Below the pieces are notes generated by a model that saw only the letters and a list, made by a program, of their open reading frames with translations, was not told where the DNA came from and did no database searches. Below are positions 16,501 through 23,093 of a stretch of 49,242 bases of DNA, one piece after another (the first letter of the stretch is position 1; every line of letters starts with the position of its first letter). The stretch comes from an uncultured Bacteroidales bacterium (GTDB lineage Bacteria; Bacteroidota; Bacteroidia; Bacteroidales; F082), in the NCBI GenBank assembly GCA_937902805.1, contig CALEMB010000094.1, positions 1 through 49,242 of the forward strand, given 5' to 3'. Made by a program: the position numbers and the translations under genes.

Positions 16501-18359
16501 AACTCAAACACGGCATCATAAGTGCCCAAGTTTTCTTGATAGAAATTCAAAGAAACCGTGGTTGTAGTATTGCTTTCATGCCCAATGTCCAAGCTTCGAA
16601 TGGTATCATTTTGCCAATTCACAAAATAAGCATCCAACAAGCTATTGAAGCCATTACCTTGGAAAGTAATAGTGGAGCAACCGCCATTACCCACCAAATG
16701 CACATCGTATGAGACGATGGTATACCTGTTTAACCAATTATTAGTTACAGAAACCGTCTCACCGCTTCCCATAACATCATGCGCAGCCAAATAATAAGTG
16801 CCATCTTCCCACACATTAAATCCTCTCAACTCTATGGATTCAGGACCTGAAGCAGTATAAACCTCCTCTCCCGATGGCGCAAATAACTGCATTGTACAGG
16901 CTTTGTCAGCTTTGAAAGATAAATAATCACCTCTGCCCACATCCAACTTAAACCAATGGATTTGGTTGTTGCGAGGAGCGTCAATGCTCACAGTCGTATT
17001 ACGTTCCAATGTGTCTGCAATGATTGTTTCAGATACATTTTCATCGACATAGAGTGCCATTTTGTCAAAGAAATGGTTATCAGCATCCCAAAAACGAAGG
17101 GTGATTTCGTTCTTGGCATTGATGTATGGCTCCTCTCCATTAGGCTGGAAATGGAAGCAAGTACTACGGATAGACCGAGTCTCTACGGGCAACAATGTGA
17201 TAATGCTTAAAGTGTCCACACCAGGTATCAGATTGGAAGTGTGCCGATTGTTGATTTCGCCATTCAACCAATACTCCCACTTGGAAATGAGTCCACCAAC
17301 GGGTCTTTTGTAGAACAGATAGCATTGTGGAGTAGATTGGAGACCATTGTCAAGCTGGATGTTTACAGTATGCAATCCGTTGGACAAATCACCCACTTCA
17401 AGCTCGAAGATGCCATTTCCTACAAAGCCTGTCTGCATGGTGCTGTAATCATTATCAAACCAGCAGTGGTATTGCACTTCGGCAGCGGGGTCCTGTACTG
17501 CTACTTTCATGAACATATAGGTTGCGGGGACACTCACAACTGAACTCTCCAGCATGACATTCACGGTATGCAGACCATTTGTAAGACCATCAACATCCAA
17601 CAGAATATGTCCATCACCAAGGGAATCGGTTTGCTGGTGGTCAAAGTCTTGGTCGAACCAGCAATGATATACCAAACGGCTCGTGTCGAGAGTGTCAGAT
17701 TGAATTGCTTCCACTTTCAAAAACATATAGCTTTCGGTCGAACAAAGGCTTTGATTCCTTTGCAAAGCCACATTGACAGTGTGCATTCCATTCTCCAATT
17801 CGGCAACATCCAACAAGAAACTCCCGTTTCCAAGCATATTGCTTTGCAAACCAGACACGTTTTGGTCAAACCAACAATGGTAAACGATATCGGATGTTTC
17901 TTGCTGGGTAGCAACTTTGTAGAACAAATAGTTCTGAGAGGCAGAAAGCATTTCACCTTTTAACATGAAGTGCAGCATATGCATCCCTTCATCAAGTTCA
18001 TCCACATTGAGCAGCAGATTCCCGTTCCCAAGGTTTCCACTTTGCTGATTGGTATAGTCATTGTCGAACCAATAGTGATAGGTCAAATTGGTTTGGCTGT
18101 CAAAAGCTTTATAAAACAGGTAGCTTTTCGGTGCTTCCCAAACCAAAGAAGTGTCACAGATTTGGAGAAATAGTGTATGCAGGCCATTGGAGAGAGAACC
18201 CACGTCCAATTCCGCTTGCCACGTGCTCTCACTGAAATATGTGGTAACGGCTTGCGCATGGTTTTGGTCGAACCAGTAGCGGCAAGTGTAGTTCACCGAC
18301 TGCGCTTTCAGCAAGATGCAACAAAGCAGCAAACCTAAAAATAATACATAGCGTTTCAT
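13518..18359 (-). CDS. giant T9SS-secreted protein with tandem WFD repeats (1613 aa)
   Basis: After a signal peptide (MKRYVLFLGLLLCCILLKAQ) come five full and one degenerate repeats of about 60-68 residues (residues about 22-385), each with the pattern Y-x-C/Y-WFDxD...LGNG...L-D-V..L.NGLHTVNV....YLFYK. A pre-peptidase-like beta region and CARDB/DUF11-like parts follow, then a cysteine-rich hydrophobic region near residues 760-900, a part starting NSLDPNDIYGYLSESG, two WNW motifs (GWNWWSTYIEM, GWNWIGYPV) and a T9SS sorting domain (FALEGMFPNPAKAGETVYV ... GVYMVRL). It is a predicted surface or secreted protein of unknown ligand. Base composition changes sharply near 15545 (residue about 938): the N-terminal part is AT-rich, the C-terminal part GC-rich. 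It is 11 bp from the gene before it and 12 bp from the gene after it. Confidence 0.85.
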   Translation of the reverse strand: MKRYVLFLGLLLCCILLKAQSVNYTCRYWFDQNHAQAVTTYFSESTWQAELDVGSLSNGLHTLFLQICDTSLVWEAPKSYLFYKAFDSQTNLTYHYWFDNDYTNQQSGNLGNGNLLLNVDELDEGMHMLHFMLKGEMLSASQNYLFYKVATQQETSDIVYHCWFDQNVSGLQSNMLGNGSFLLDVAELENGMHTVNVALQRNQSLCSTESYMFLKVEAIQSDTLDTSRLVYHCWFDQDFDHQQTDSLGDGHILLDVDGLTNGLHTVNVMLESSVVSVPATYMFMKVAVQDPAAEVQYHCWFDNDYSTMQTGFVGNGIFELEVGDLSNGLHTVNIQLDNGLQSTPQCYLFYKRPVGGLISKWEYWLNGEINNRHTSNLIPGVDTLSIITLLPVETRSIRSTCFHFQPNGEEPYINAKNEITLRFWDADNHFFDKMALYVDENVSETIIADTLERNTTVSIDAPRNNQIHWFKLDVGRGDYLSFKADKACTMQLFAPSGEEVYTASGPESIELRGFNVWEDGTYYLAAHDVMGSGETVSVTNNWLNRYTIVSYDVHLVGNGGCSTITFQGNGFNSLLDAYFVNWQNDTIRSLDIGHESNTTTTVSLNFYQENLGTYDAVFEFFEETIRINGALEVQEPVDIQLTSTVSYPSVFLRNTPCTYTYTITNNGNMSAYAVPVYVYISSKTKGGISHMEIDGLNLPSVIADIDIDSLSAGDRMWLQEWADKMGEDHYFLKNLAIDEQTGDSICVRSNYFFLTLAPFETKTVSFKITADEIINVWMTVPDDSCPPLVLSSERGCRGSNRSWYCCMQEQIQCTLNLICSSLSIASMVPAWAAPLAVADCICGIINEINDVYSSVFCDGNSDLSYWERFKNMKKAVSVTGTVVACIKKNNPIGKIKEILDAIDAVVNGLTLGDITHDVSDCIEKWKRVNPNCNPGSPAGGGATPVNSLDPNDIYGYLSESGSHYMRQEIQNVQYEIEFENDSTLATAAARTIIVRDTLDATKFDLNSLAARSVTIGDKRLELNGEQTFARTLDLRPEIYVIAQVEQDYDPATGIIQWTIQSLDPMTMEPTDDPNQGVLPVNYYGNGVGFIDYSINLKEAFDDGTEISNRAGIIFDQEDIIMTPTWTNTVDAVKPTSHIEEVTPVADSLSFSFVSEDNRSGVWYHSLYYRNDSTQMQWQVKKPQITENSLMLYFDDFQTTEYLVMAVDSAGNVEEKEMVAEYIYYYEGSSPASQTDDLSAGWNWWSTYIEMNGANGLELLENGLGTNGLNIKSGNGNSVEYIPDWEMWWGDEIEVRNESMYEINVAQAGTVTVAGTQAIPGAHPITLAPGWNWIGYPVNASLPTETALASLSPTEEDVIQSRNGYSMYWPDFGFWGDVEYMTPGSGYKYMSNNVQPQTLTYPSSRGKALAYKPKTVETRPEAMQHQYLMDIVAVAELEGEELKTGHYELIALSDGQPRGRASLRYCEPNGRHVAMLVVYGDASETLEFRLLDTESGRVYEGLERMDFKAEKVIGGLRKPFTMHFGIEQEDAFALEGMFPNPAKAGETVYVNMVDTSVEEGTSGIELYNALGEHIPVSCTMGSPLSFKAPQAAGVYMVRLTSRGEVYHGTLIVTQ

Positions 18360-18370
18360 AGGCGAAAAGA

Positions 18371-19420
18371 TTATTCGTCCTCAGCAATGATTTCAATATC
18401 CACGCTCAATTTGCCGTCTACGGTAGAACGCGGAGCTACGTTGCAATGCTTCATTATCATATAAGAAGGGCGAGGGTTGTACGGCATTATTCCACCAAAA
18501 AGACCCACCTCAGAGCCATCGTTACCCAAGAAAGAATTAGCGATTTCTTCCTTCAATTGATAAATATTGTCGTATGCTACAGTGCCATCAAATGTTTCAA
18601 AAACATCCTCGTAGCCATTCACTTCCATTACATTATGAGTAGTTTGACCTTCAAACAACAAGGTTTCACCTGTTTCTATTCCAATGCAGTTGAAAAAAGT
18701 ACAATTTGAAACCTCGTTCTCAGATACCGTGGCTACGATACTATTGTAGGCAATAATGTTTTTGACAGGATCTCCGTTTTCAACTAAAATTATCGAATTA
18801 CTGATAGTCGTGGGAGCTGTAATATCTGTATGATCGTATCCTACAAATTTCACCACGCTATTTATGATAGACATACCTACAAAAGAATAATAAGATGTAC
18901 CAGCATAAGTAGTGCTTTTAAAGGAAGGATCAAAAGTTTTAATTATACAATTGACAAACTGCCAATTCATATTATTTTGCCAATGGGATAACTCTATATA
19001 ATCTACATTGCATTTTGTAAAACTGATATTGTTTCGACCAGAAGATTTAATGGTACCTGAAAACTTAATCCCTTCAAAACTATTATTGCTCGATCTAATT
19101 TCAAACACACCAGGAATAATCGTTGGTGTAACTTGAGTCAAGGAATCATATACACATCCTGCTCCACGAATAGTAATGGATTTGGTAATATCACAACTAT
19201 TAAAAGTGCCGCTCGAAAGCGTAATTATGTCTCCTGCGGTTGCGGCGGCATGAGCCTCAACAAGTGCATTTGCACCATAAAAAGCACTCATGTCATCACC
19301 ATGCTGCAAAGTTGCCACTTGGGTTTGAGCAAGTGCATTCTTCATCCCCGCCACGCTCAGCAGCAGGACGAACAAGGCGGCACTCATCGCCTTTCCGAAT
19401 TGTAAAGCTTTTGCTTTCAT
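18371..19420 (-). CDS. secreted right-handed beta-helix-like protein (349 aa)
   Basis: A signal peptide (KAMSAALFVLLLSVAGMKNA, cleavage near ALAQ) is followed by a region of the type AATAGDIITLSSGTFN, ITIRGAGCVYD, then repeated short rungs rich in N, I and S (NNSFEGIKFSG, NNISFTKCNVDY, ISNSIILVEN, NCTFFNCIGI). This is the look of a pectate-lyase-like parallel beta-helix. No T9SS sorting domain is visible, so export may stop at the periplasm or use another route. It is the first gene of the secreted-protein operon and lies about 90 bp after the terminator of the structured RNA or leader at 19512-19758. No catalytic residues can be assigned. Confidence 0.75.
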   Translation of the reverse strand: MKAKALQFGKAMSAALFVLLLSVAGMKNALAQTQVATLQHGDDMSAFYGANALVEAHAAATAGDIITLSSGTFNSCDITKSITIRGAGCVYDSLTQVTPTIIPGVFEIRSSNNSFEGIKFSGTIKSSGRNNISFTKCNVDYIELSHWQNNMNWQFVNCIIKTFDPSFKSTTYAGTSYYSFVGMSIINSVVKFVGYDHTDITAPTTISNSIILVENGDPVKNIIAYNSIVATVSENEVSNCTFFNCIGIETGETLLFEGQTTHNVMEVNGYEDVFETFDGTVAYDNIYQLKEEIANSFLGNDGSEVGLFGGIMPYNPRPSYMIMKHCNVAPRSTVDGKLSVDIEIIAEDE

Positions 19421-19511
19421 CTGTTTAAGTATTTAATGAATAATGAATTATGTGTTTTAACTCCGTTGAATCTGCGATTTCAACTTTTATTCTTCCTCCC
19501 GGGCGGGCAAT

Positions 19512-19758
19512 AAAAAAACGTGGAGCTTTACTTATATCTTAATTGGTATCGGAGGCCTTCGACTGCCTATGCATCACAATTAATTCAGTAAAGCCCACGT
19601 GAAAACACGTGAGCATTGGCTTTACTGCCTGCGATGCATTGGAAGTGTCGAAGTTTCCGATACACAAGCTATTAAGCTAACGCTATTTCATTTATCTATG
19701 TTCTCGGGAGGTTATTTGTTCATTGGCGGTTGTTTAGTTAGACTTTTGTTTCGATTTA
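19512..19758 (-). ncRNA. structured RNA or attenuator leader with own promoter and terminator
   Basis: On the minus strand a -7 element TACCTTTGC (19772-19764) with TTG 19 bp upstream predicts a start near 19758. About 95 nt of little structure is followed by a 118-nt hairpin built from nested arms: GTATCGGA/TCCGATAC (19546-19553/19656-19663), CTTCGAC/GTCGAAG (19557-19563/19647-19653), ATGCATC/GATGCAT (19569-19575/19633-19639), CAGTAAAGCC/GGCTTTACTG (19586-19595/19618-19627) and CACGTG AAAA CACGTG at the tip. The 3' end is AGTAAAGCTCCACG followed by seven Ts (minus strand, 19532-19512). That last piece can also pair with the CGTGGGCTTTACT arm of the hairpin, giving a terminator that excludes the inner stem. 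It may be a free small RNA (a Bacteroidales-1 or 6S-like RNA is possible) or a leader for 19420-11647. Confidence 0.65.
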
Positions 19759-19771
19759 TGGGGGCAAAGGT
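19674..19771. repeat. 98-bp direct repeat, copy A (5' part of the structured RNA)
   Basis: Starts AAGCTAACGCTATTTCATTT and ends in GGGGGCAAAGG. The first 56 bp are identical to copy B at 20622-20720; the remainder differs at about ten positions, mostly in one short patch. The repeat covers the promoter -7 element and the RNA 5' segment up to just before the long hairpin. Confidence 0.95.
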
Positions 19772-19792
19772 AATGAAATTTGCCTCACCGTC
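19764..19792 (-). promoter_or_regulatory. promoter of the structured RNA (-7 TACCTTTGC, 19-bp spacer, -33 GTTG)
   Basis: Minus strand TACCTTTGC at 19772-19764 with TTG ending 19 bp before it, fitting the Bacteroidota consensus. The -7 element is kept as TATCTTTGC in the duplicated copy at 20714-20722. Confidence 0.6.
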
Positions 19793-19814
19793 AACTTCCT
19801 TCGGAAATATTTGT

Positions 19815-19823
19815 TATTTTTGC
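19815..19823 (+). promoter_or_regulatory. -7 element (TATTTTTGC) of the PIN toxin-antitoxin operon
   Basis: TATTTTTGC lies 20 bp before the first ATG (19844) and fits TAnnTTTG. No convincing -33 TTTG is seen at the usual distance, which could mean activator dependence or a weak promoter. It is divergent from the RNA promoter 43 bp away. Confidence 0.55.
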
Positions 19824-19843
19824 GGCGAGAATCAATATAGATA

Positions 19844-20194
19844 ATGGATATGACAGCATTAGCACAAAGAATCATTGATACCCCATTGGCTCCTTACATG
19901 GGCTTATTGCAGGCAATGAGCAAAGAGGAAAAAAGGATAGTGATATGGTTTCTGATAGAAACGATGGATGAGCCAGAGAATGACATTGAAGCAATGCGGC
20001 AAAAACTAAACATCCCTGAATCGCCAAAAACAAAATGGTTTCGTGAACACGCCTCCATCAGGCATGAATGGGATAGACATGAAGCATGGAACCGCCTAAC
20101 CGATGAACAACGCTCGGAAGCTACACGCCTGCATCTGACAGAAGATGATATGGACGAAAGGACATTCTATATTATTGAAAAGCATTTGAGATGA
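19844..20194 (+). CDS. putative antitoxin of a PIN-domain module (116 aa)
   Basis: The 116-residue protein is mainly charged and helical, with the N-terminal part MTALAQRIIDTPLAPYMGLL and a C-terminal part rich in E, D and R (RHEWDRHEAW, LHLTEDDMDERTFYIIEKHL). I do not recognise a known DNA-binding fold. Its role is inferred from position: it comes first, overlaps the PIN toxin gene by four bases (ATGA), and similar small proteins precede PIN_3 genes in Bacteroidota. The start is ATG 19844; a second ATG two codons on (MTAL) is equally possible. Confidence 0.65.
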   Translation: MDMTALAQRIIDTPLAPYMGLLQAMSKEEKRIVIWFLIETMDEPENDIEAMRQKLNIPESPKTKWFREHASIRHEWDRHEAWNRLTDEQRSEATRLHLTEDDMDERTFYIIEKHLR

Positions 20195-20604
20195 AGCGCG
20201 TTTTTCTTGATACGAACATCTTAATGGATGCCATAGAGTTTCGCAAACATGGGGCTGAGGCTAATTTATTATTGGACCTTTGTCGTGCAGGGCATATCCA
20301 AACATGTGCTTCAGTTATTACTTTCGCAACCTTATCCTATCTCTTGCGCCACCACACAAAAGAAGAAATCCATCAAGTTTTTGGTAATCTATCCGATGCT
20401 ATCGAGATACTTCCGACAGACGATAAACAATATTATAAAGGTATAGCGTTTGGACCCGTGGGTGATTTTGAAGACATGTTGCAATACCAATGCGCTAAAG
20501 CCAATGGTTGTGATGTCATCGTCACCAACAACGGACGAGATTACGCTGAGTTTTGCGACATTCCTTTTATGACCGCCTTAGAATTTCTGAACAGTATGGT
20601 ATGA
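20191..20604 (+). CDS. PIN-domain ribonuclease toxin (PIN_3/VapC-like, 137 aa)
   Basis: This is a single PIN domain of usual length with the acidic active-site pattern: FLDTN (D7), an acidic residue in EANLLLDL (E23/D29), GDFEDMLQY (D92, E94, D95) and VIVTNNGRDY (D117). PIN toxins cleave RNA, commonly tRNA, when freed from their antitoxin. The usual VTRN becomes VTNN here, a change outside the metal ligands. Start and stop codons overlap the upstream antitoxin (ATGA), indicating translational coupling. The pair is flanked by the 98-bp direct repeats A and B, so the cassette looks inserted. Confidence 0.85.
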   Translation: MKRVFLDTNILMDAIEFRKHGAEANLLLDLCRAGHIQTCASVITFATLSYLLRHHTKEEIHQVFGNLSDAIEILPTDDKQYYKGIAFGPVGDFEDMLQYQCAKANGCDVIVTNNGRDYAEFCDIPFMTALEFLNSMV

Positions 20605-20621
20605 ACAAATGATACACCCCC

Positions 20622-20720
20622 AAGCTAACGCTATTTCATTTATCTATGTTCTCGGGAGGTTATTTGTTCATTGGCGGATAATTTGTTAGACTTTCGTTTC
20701 GATTTGCTGGGGGCAAAGAT
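20622..20720. repeat. 99-bp direct repeat, copy B (orphan 5' RNA segment and promoter)
   Basis: Second copy of 19674-19771, beginning 18 bp after the PIN toxin stop. It keeps the minus-strand -7 element (TATCTTTGC, 20722-20714) but not the long hairpin or terminator. A transcript from it would run antisense into the toxin and antitoxin genes. Confidence 0.95.
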
Positions 20721-20797
20721 ACATTGTTTTTTGAAAGGTAGAAGGAAAAAGTTGATAATAACATTGTAAGTTCAACTTGGAGAGTTATAAAGGAGTA

Positions 20798-21475
20798 TCA
20801 ATACTTCGCCTTCAAAGTCAAACCCAAAAAGAACCTATCAACTGGTTCTTTTACTTGCAAATCATTATCCATGCGGACAAAGGCCGAGAGCGAATATCGC
20901 CGTGCCAAGCGGTAGTCAACGGCAAACACAGTGCGAATGTTGTCGACAAAGCTGCCCTTGGGGTCGTTGGTGAGCCAAAACAACTCCGCCGAGAGGCTGT
21001 ACTTGAAGCGACTGTTGGGCCTCTGATAGCTGACTTTAAAGCGATTGCGCCAATATAACCTCGGATTGACGCGATGTTCGCCCGTGTGTTCGTCAAAGAA
21101 AGTGCCCAACAACTTGCTACGCACCTGGAACTTGAAACGGCGAAACTCCTCGGTATAGGTCACCTGCAATCCGATTCTGCCTCGGTTCTCAAAATAGCCT
21201 TTATCATTGTGACGACGGATGTAGTCACCAGTGAGGCCGATGTTCATGCGGTTGTGAAGGCAGGTATAGTCCACCCCCACCGAATTGAGCCAACGGTCGA
21301 ACTGGGTGAAGTTGTGGTCGAAACGCAGCTCCTCCTCCACCGACAAGCCCCACGGACCGCCCAAGCCTATCTCGCCTTCAGCGGAGACGATGCCGCCAAA
21401 GTCGGTCGTGCGCTTACTTTGGCCGAAGGCCGCCACCGAGGCCAACACCAACGCTATGAACAACAGTCGTTTCAC
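20798..21475 (-). CDS. DUF2490 family outer-membrane-type protein
   Basis: A signal peptide (MKRLLFIALVLASVAAFGQ) precedes a beta-strand-rich protein ending in an aromatic-rich strand (DRFFLGLTLKAKY), the typical form of DUF2490 proteins, which are predicted small outer-membrane barrels. The start is GTG at 21475, whose G is shared with the TAG stop of the DUF4956 gene, so the two are translationally coupled. It is the last gene of the polyphosphate-polymerase operon; its role there is unknown, possibly export or surface attachment of the product (inference). Confidence 0.85.
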   Translation of the reverse strand: MKRLLFIALVLASVAAFGQSKRTTDFGGIVSAEGEIGLGGPWGLSVEEELRFDHNFTQFDRWLNSVGVDYTCLHNRMNIGLTGDYIRRHNDKGYFENRGRIGLQVTYTEEFRRFKFQVRSKLLGTFFDEHTGEHRVNPRLYWRNRFKVSYQRPNSRFKYSLSAELFWLTNDPKGSFVDNIRTVFAVDYRLARRYSLSAFVRMDNDLQVKEPVDRFFLGLTLKAKY

Positions 21476-22203
21476 TACTCGTTGAAATCTTTCAGTTTCG
21501 TAACAGTGTCTATGGTATTCACCTCATCGTTAATCGGCTTGTAATACACCTTCACGAAGGCCACGTCACGCAGGTAGTCGATATGCCCCACCTCCACTTT
21601 AGAGATGTCGAGGCCCGTGCGCTCGATAAGGTCGGCCTTCAGTTCTTCCTCCTTGCCGTGCTTGACATTTTCGATGCGGTCGTAGAGGACAATCTTCGTG
21701 GCCGTGTGCTTCAAAATCTTCGTGCCGTCGAGGATCCACACCATCAACACCGCCAACAGGTTGACCATGATGAGTTCGGAATAGCTTGTCGAAAGCGCCA
21801 TGCCGTTGACGATGCTCAAGCCCATCACCACGAAGAGGTAAGTCATCTCACGTATCTTGATAGTCTCCGTTCGGTAACGTATCATGCCGAAGATGGCGAA
21901 GAGACCCAAGGCGTAAGCGATATTCATCTTCATGTTCTCCATCAGCGAGATGATAAAGAAGATGATCACGGCAAACATCAGGAAGGTGAAATAATAATCC
22001 TTGCGGTTGGCCTTCTTGTAATAGAAGAAATGGATGATGACCCAGCAGACAAGGAAGTTGAAAACGAAGCGGATCAGCATCGTCCAAAGGCTTTGGGCAT
22101 CAAAGAGCGACACCCCTAAAAAATCCATTCCTGTAGAGCCGTCGCCAAATTCGCGGGCAATGTCAGGGTCGAAGTCCTGTAGGTTGATTTGTAGTAGGTT
22201 CAT
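21475..22203 (-). CDS. DUF4956 membrane protein
   Basis: This 242-residue protein has four hydrophobic segments between about residues 40 and 160 (LIRFVFNFLVCWVIIHFFYY, FLMFAVIIFFIISLMENM, IAYALGLFAIFGMIRYRT, LFVVMGLSIVNGMALS, LIMVNLLAVLMVWIL) and a soluble C-terminus with a mixed alpha/beta look (KVEVGHIDYLRDVAFVKVYY). This is the DUF4956 family, regularly encoded next to VTC-type polyphosphate polymerases, where a membrane-channel or regulatory role is suspected but unproven. The spacing to the upstream polymerase gene is about 86 bp and contains an inverted repeat. Confidence 0.9.
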   Translation of the reverse strand: MNLLQINLQDFDPDIAREFGDGSTGMDFLGVSLFDAQSLWTMLIRFVFNFLVCWVIIHFFYYKKANRKDYYFTFLMFAVIIFFIISLMENMKMNIAYALGLFAIFGMIRYRTETIKIREMTYLFVVMGLSIVNGMALSTSYSELIMVNLLAVLMVWILDGTKILKHTATKIVLYDRIENVKHGKEEELKADLIERTGLDISKVEVGHIDYLRDVAFVKVYYKPINDEVNTIDTVTKLKDFNE

Positions 22204-22263
22204 ATTTGTTGAATTGTTGATTAACTTCGTTGAATCTTCGATTTGTTTAATCGTTTAATTGTT

Positions 22264-22340
22264 GGCTTTCAGCTTTCAGCATTCAGCTATCAGCATAGTT
22301 CAACTAAGCTGACTGCTGATGGCTGATTGCTGACAGCTTT
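22264..22340. repeat. inverted cluster of TCAGC/GCTGA heptamers at the end of the VTC gene
   Basis: The left arm (22265-22294) is built of degenerate (GCTTTCA/GCATTCA) units and the right arm (22309-22338) of GCTGACT/GCTGATG units, which can pair as a long hairpin. The right arm encodes the last residues of the polymerase (AVSNQPSAVS) and the stop codon lies in the left arm. Confidence 0.8.
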
Positions 22341-23087
22341 AAGCTTCTCTATCCTCCTAAGTTTTTTCTTAAACCGATTCTGTTTCACCTCAGGACGGGT
22401 CAGGCAGGTGCCGATGCAGTATTTGCTGACCTTGAACGGCCTGATTCTCATGTCGAAAAGCACATCTTTCAGTAAAGAATGGGCGCGTCCGTCTTGTTTC
22501 AGCTCCATCACCGCAAGGGGCTTCATCGAGGCCTTGTTGCCACTGCGCAGGTTCTCGAAACGCAGGTTGCAGTCGATGGTGAGGCGTTCGGTCTTGTCGA
22601 AGTTCACCAAGGTAAAACGATCGAAAATGGTGATAAGGTGCGGGCTCAGCGAATCAACGGGATAAGGCTGTCTCTCCGCCAAAAACGCCACCGCCTCGGG
22701 ATTGTCAAGGATGTTAGGAATGGGTTCAACCTCAATACGTTTCTTCTTCGTGCGACCTTTGTTGTTCTTGTGCTTCACCTCGCAAAAGGTCAGGTGGGAG
22801 TCGACATAAGTACGTACGCGCACCTTGTCGCGCACCAAGTGACGGTCGTGGTGGATGAGGTACATCGTCAGGTCGGGGGTGTCGTAATACACTGTGCTGT
22901 AGGGCGACAGGCGGTTTCCCTCCACCTCCTGGGCATAGTAGACATCACGGATGCGCATGAGGATATCGCGCAGCTGCGTCTCCGTCACCACATATTTCGT
23001 GTCGATGCGGTTCATCAGCTTCACGCCGCTCATCTCGTCGAGCGTGATGGGCGCCATACCTTGCACTATGCCGAGAATCTCCTCCAT
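22290..23087 (-). CDS. VTC-domain polyphosphate polymerase
   Basis: This is a triphosphate-tunnel fold of the VTC family: RIDTKY (27-32), STVYYDTPDLTMY (64-76), KVRVR (88-92), FCEVKHK (101-107) and KKKR (114-117) supply the basic and acidic residues lining the tunnel. Family members make polyphosphate from ATP. The catalytic core ends near residue 245; the last about 16 residues are encoded by a repeat and probably dispensable. Neighbours are a DUF4956 membrane protein and a DUF2490 barrel downstream and two exported proteins upstream, all in the same orientation, so this looks like a dedicated operon for making and handling polyphosphate in the envelope. Confidence 0.88.
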   Translation of the reverse strand: MEEILGIVQGMAPITLDEMSGVKLMNRIDTKYVVTETQLRDILMRIRDVYYAQEVEGNRLSPYSTVYYDTPDLTMYLIHHDRHLVRDKVRVRTYVDSHLTFCEVKHKNNKGRTKKKRIEVEPIPNILDNPEAVAFLAERQPYPVDSLSPHLITIFDRFTLVNFDKTERLTIDCNLRFENLRSGNKASMKPLAVMELKQDGRAHSLLKDVLFDMRIRPFKVSKYCIGTCLTRPEVKQNRFKKKLRRIEKLKAVSNQPSAVSLVELC

Positions 23088-23093
23088 GAGGCC

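Noticed and set aside
19844..20604. Transposon or insertion sequence between the 98-bp repeats.
   Set aside because: No transposase; the two genes are a PIN toxin and its partner, and the repeats are direct and correspond to an RNA 5' region rather than inverted ends.
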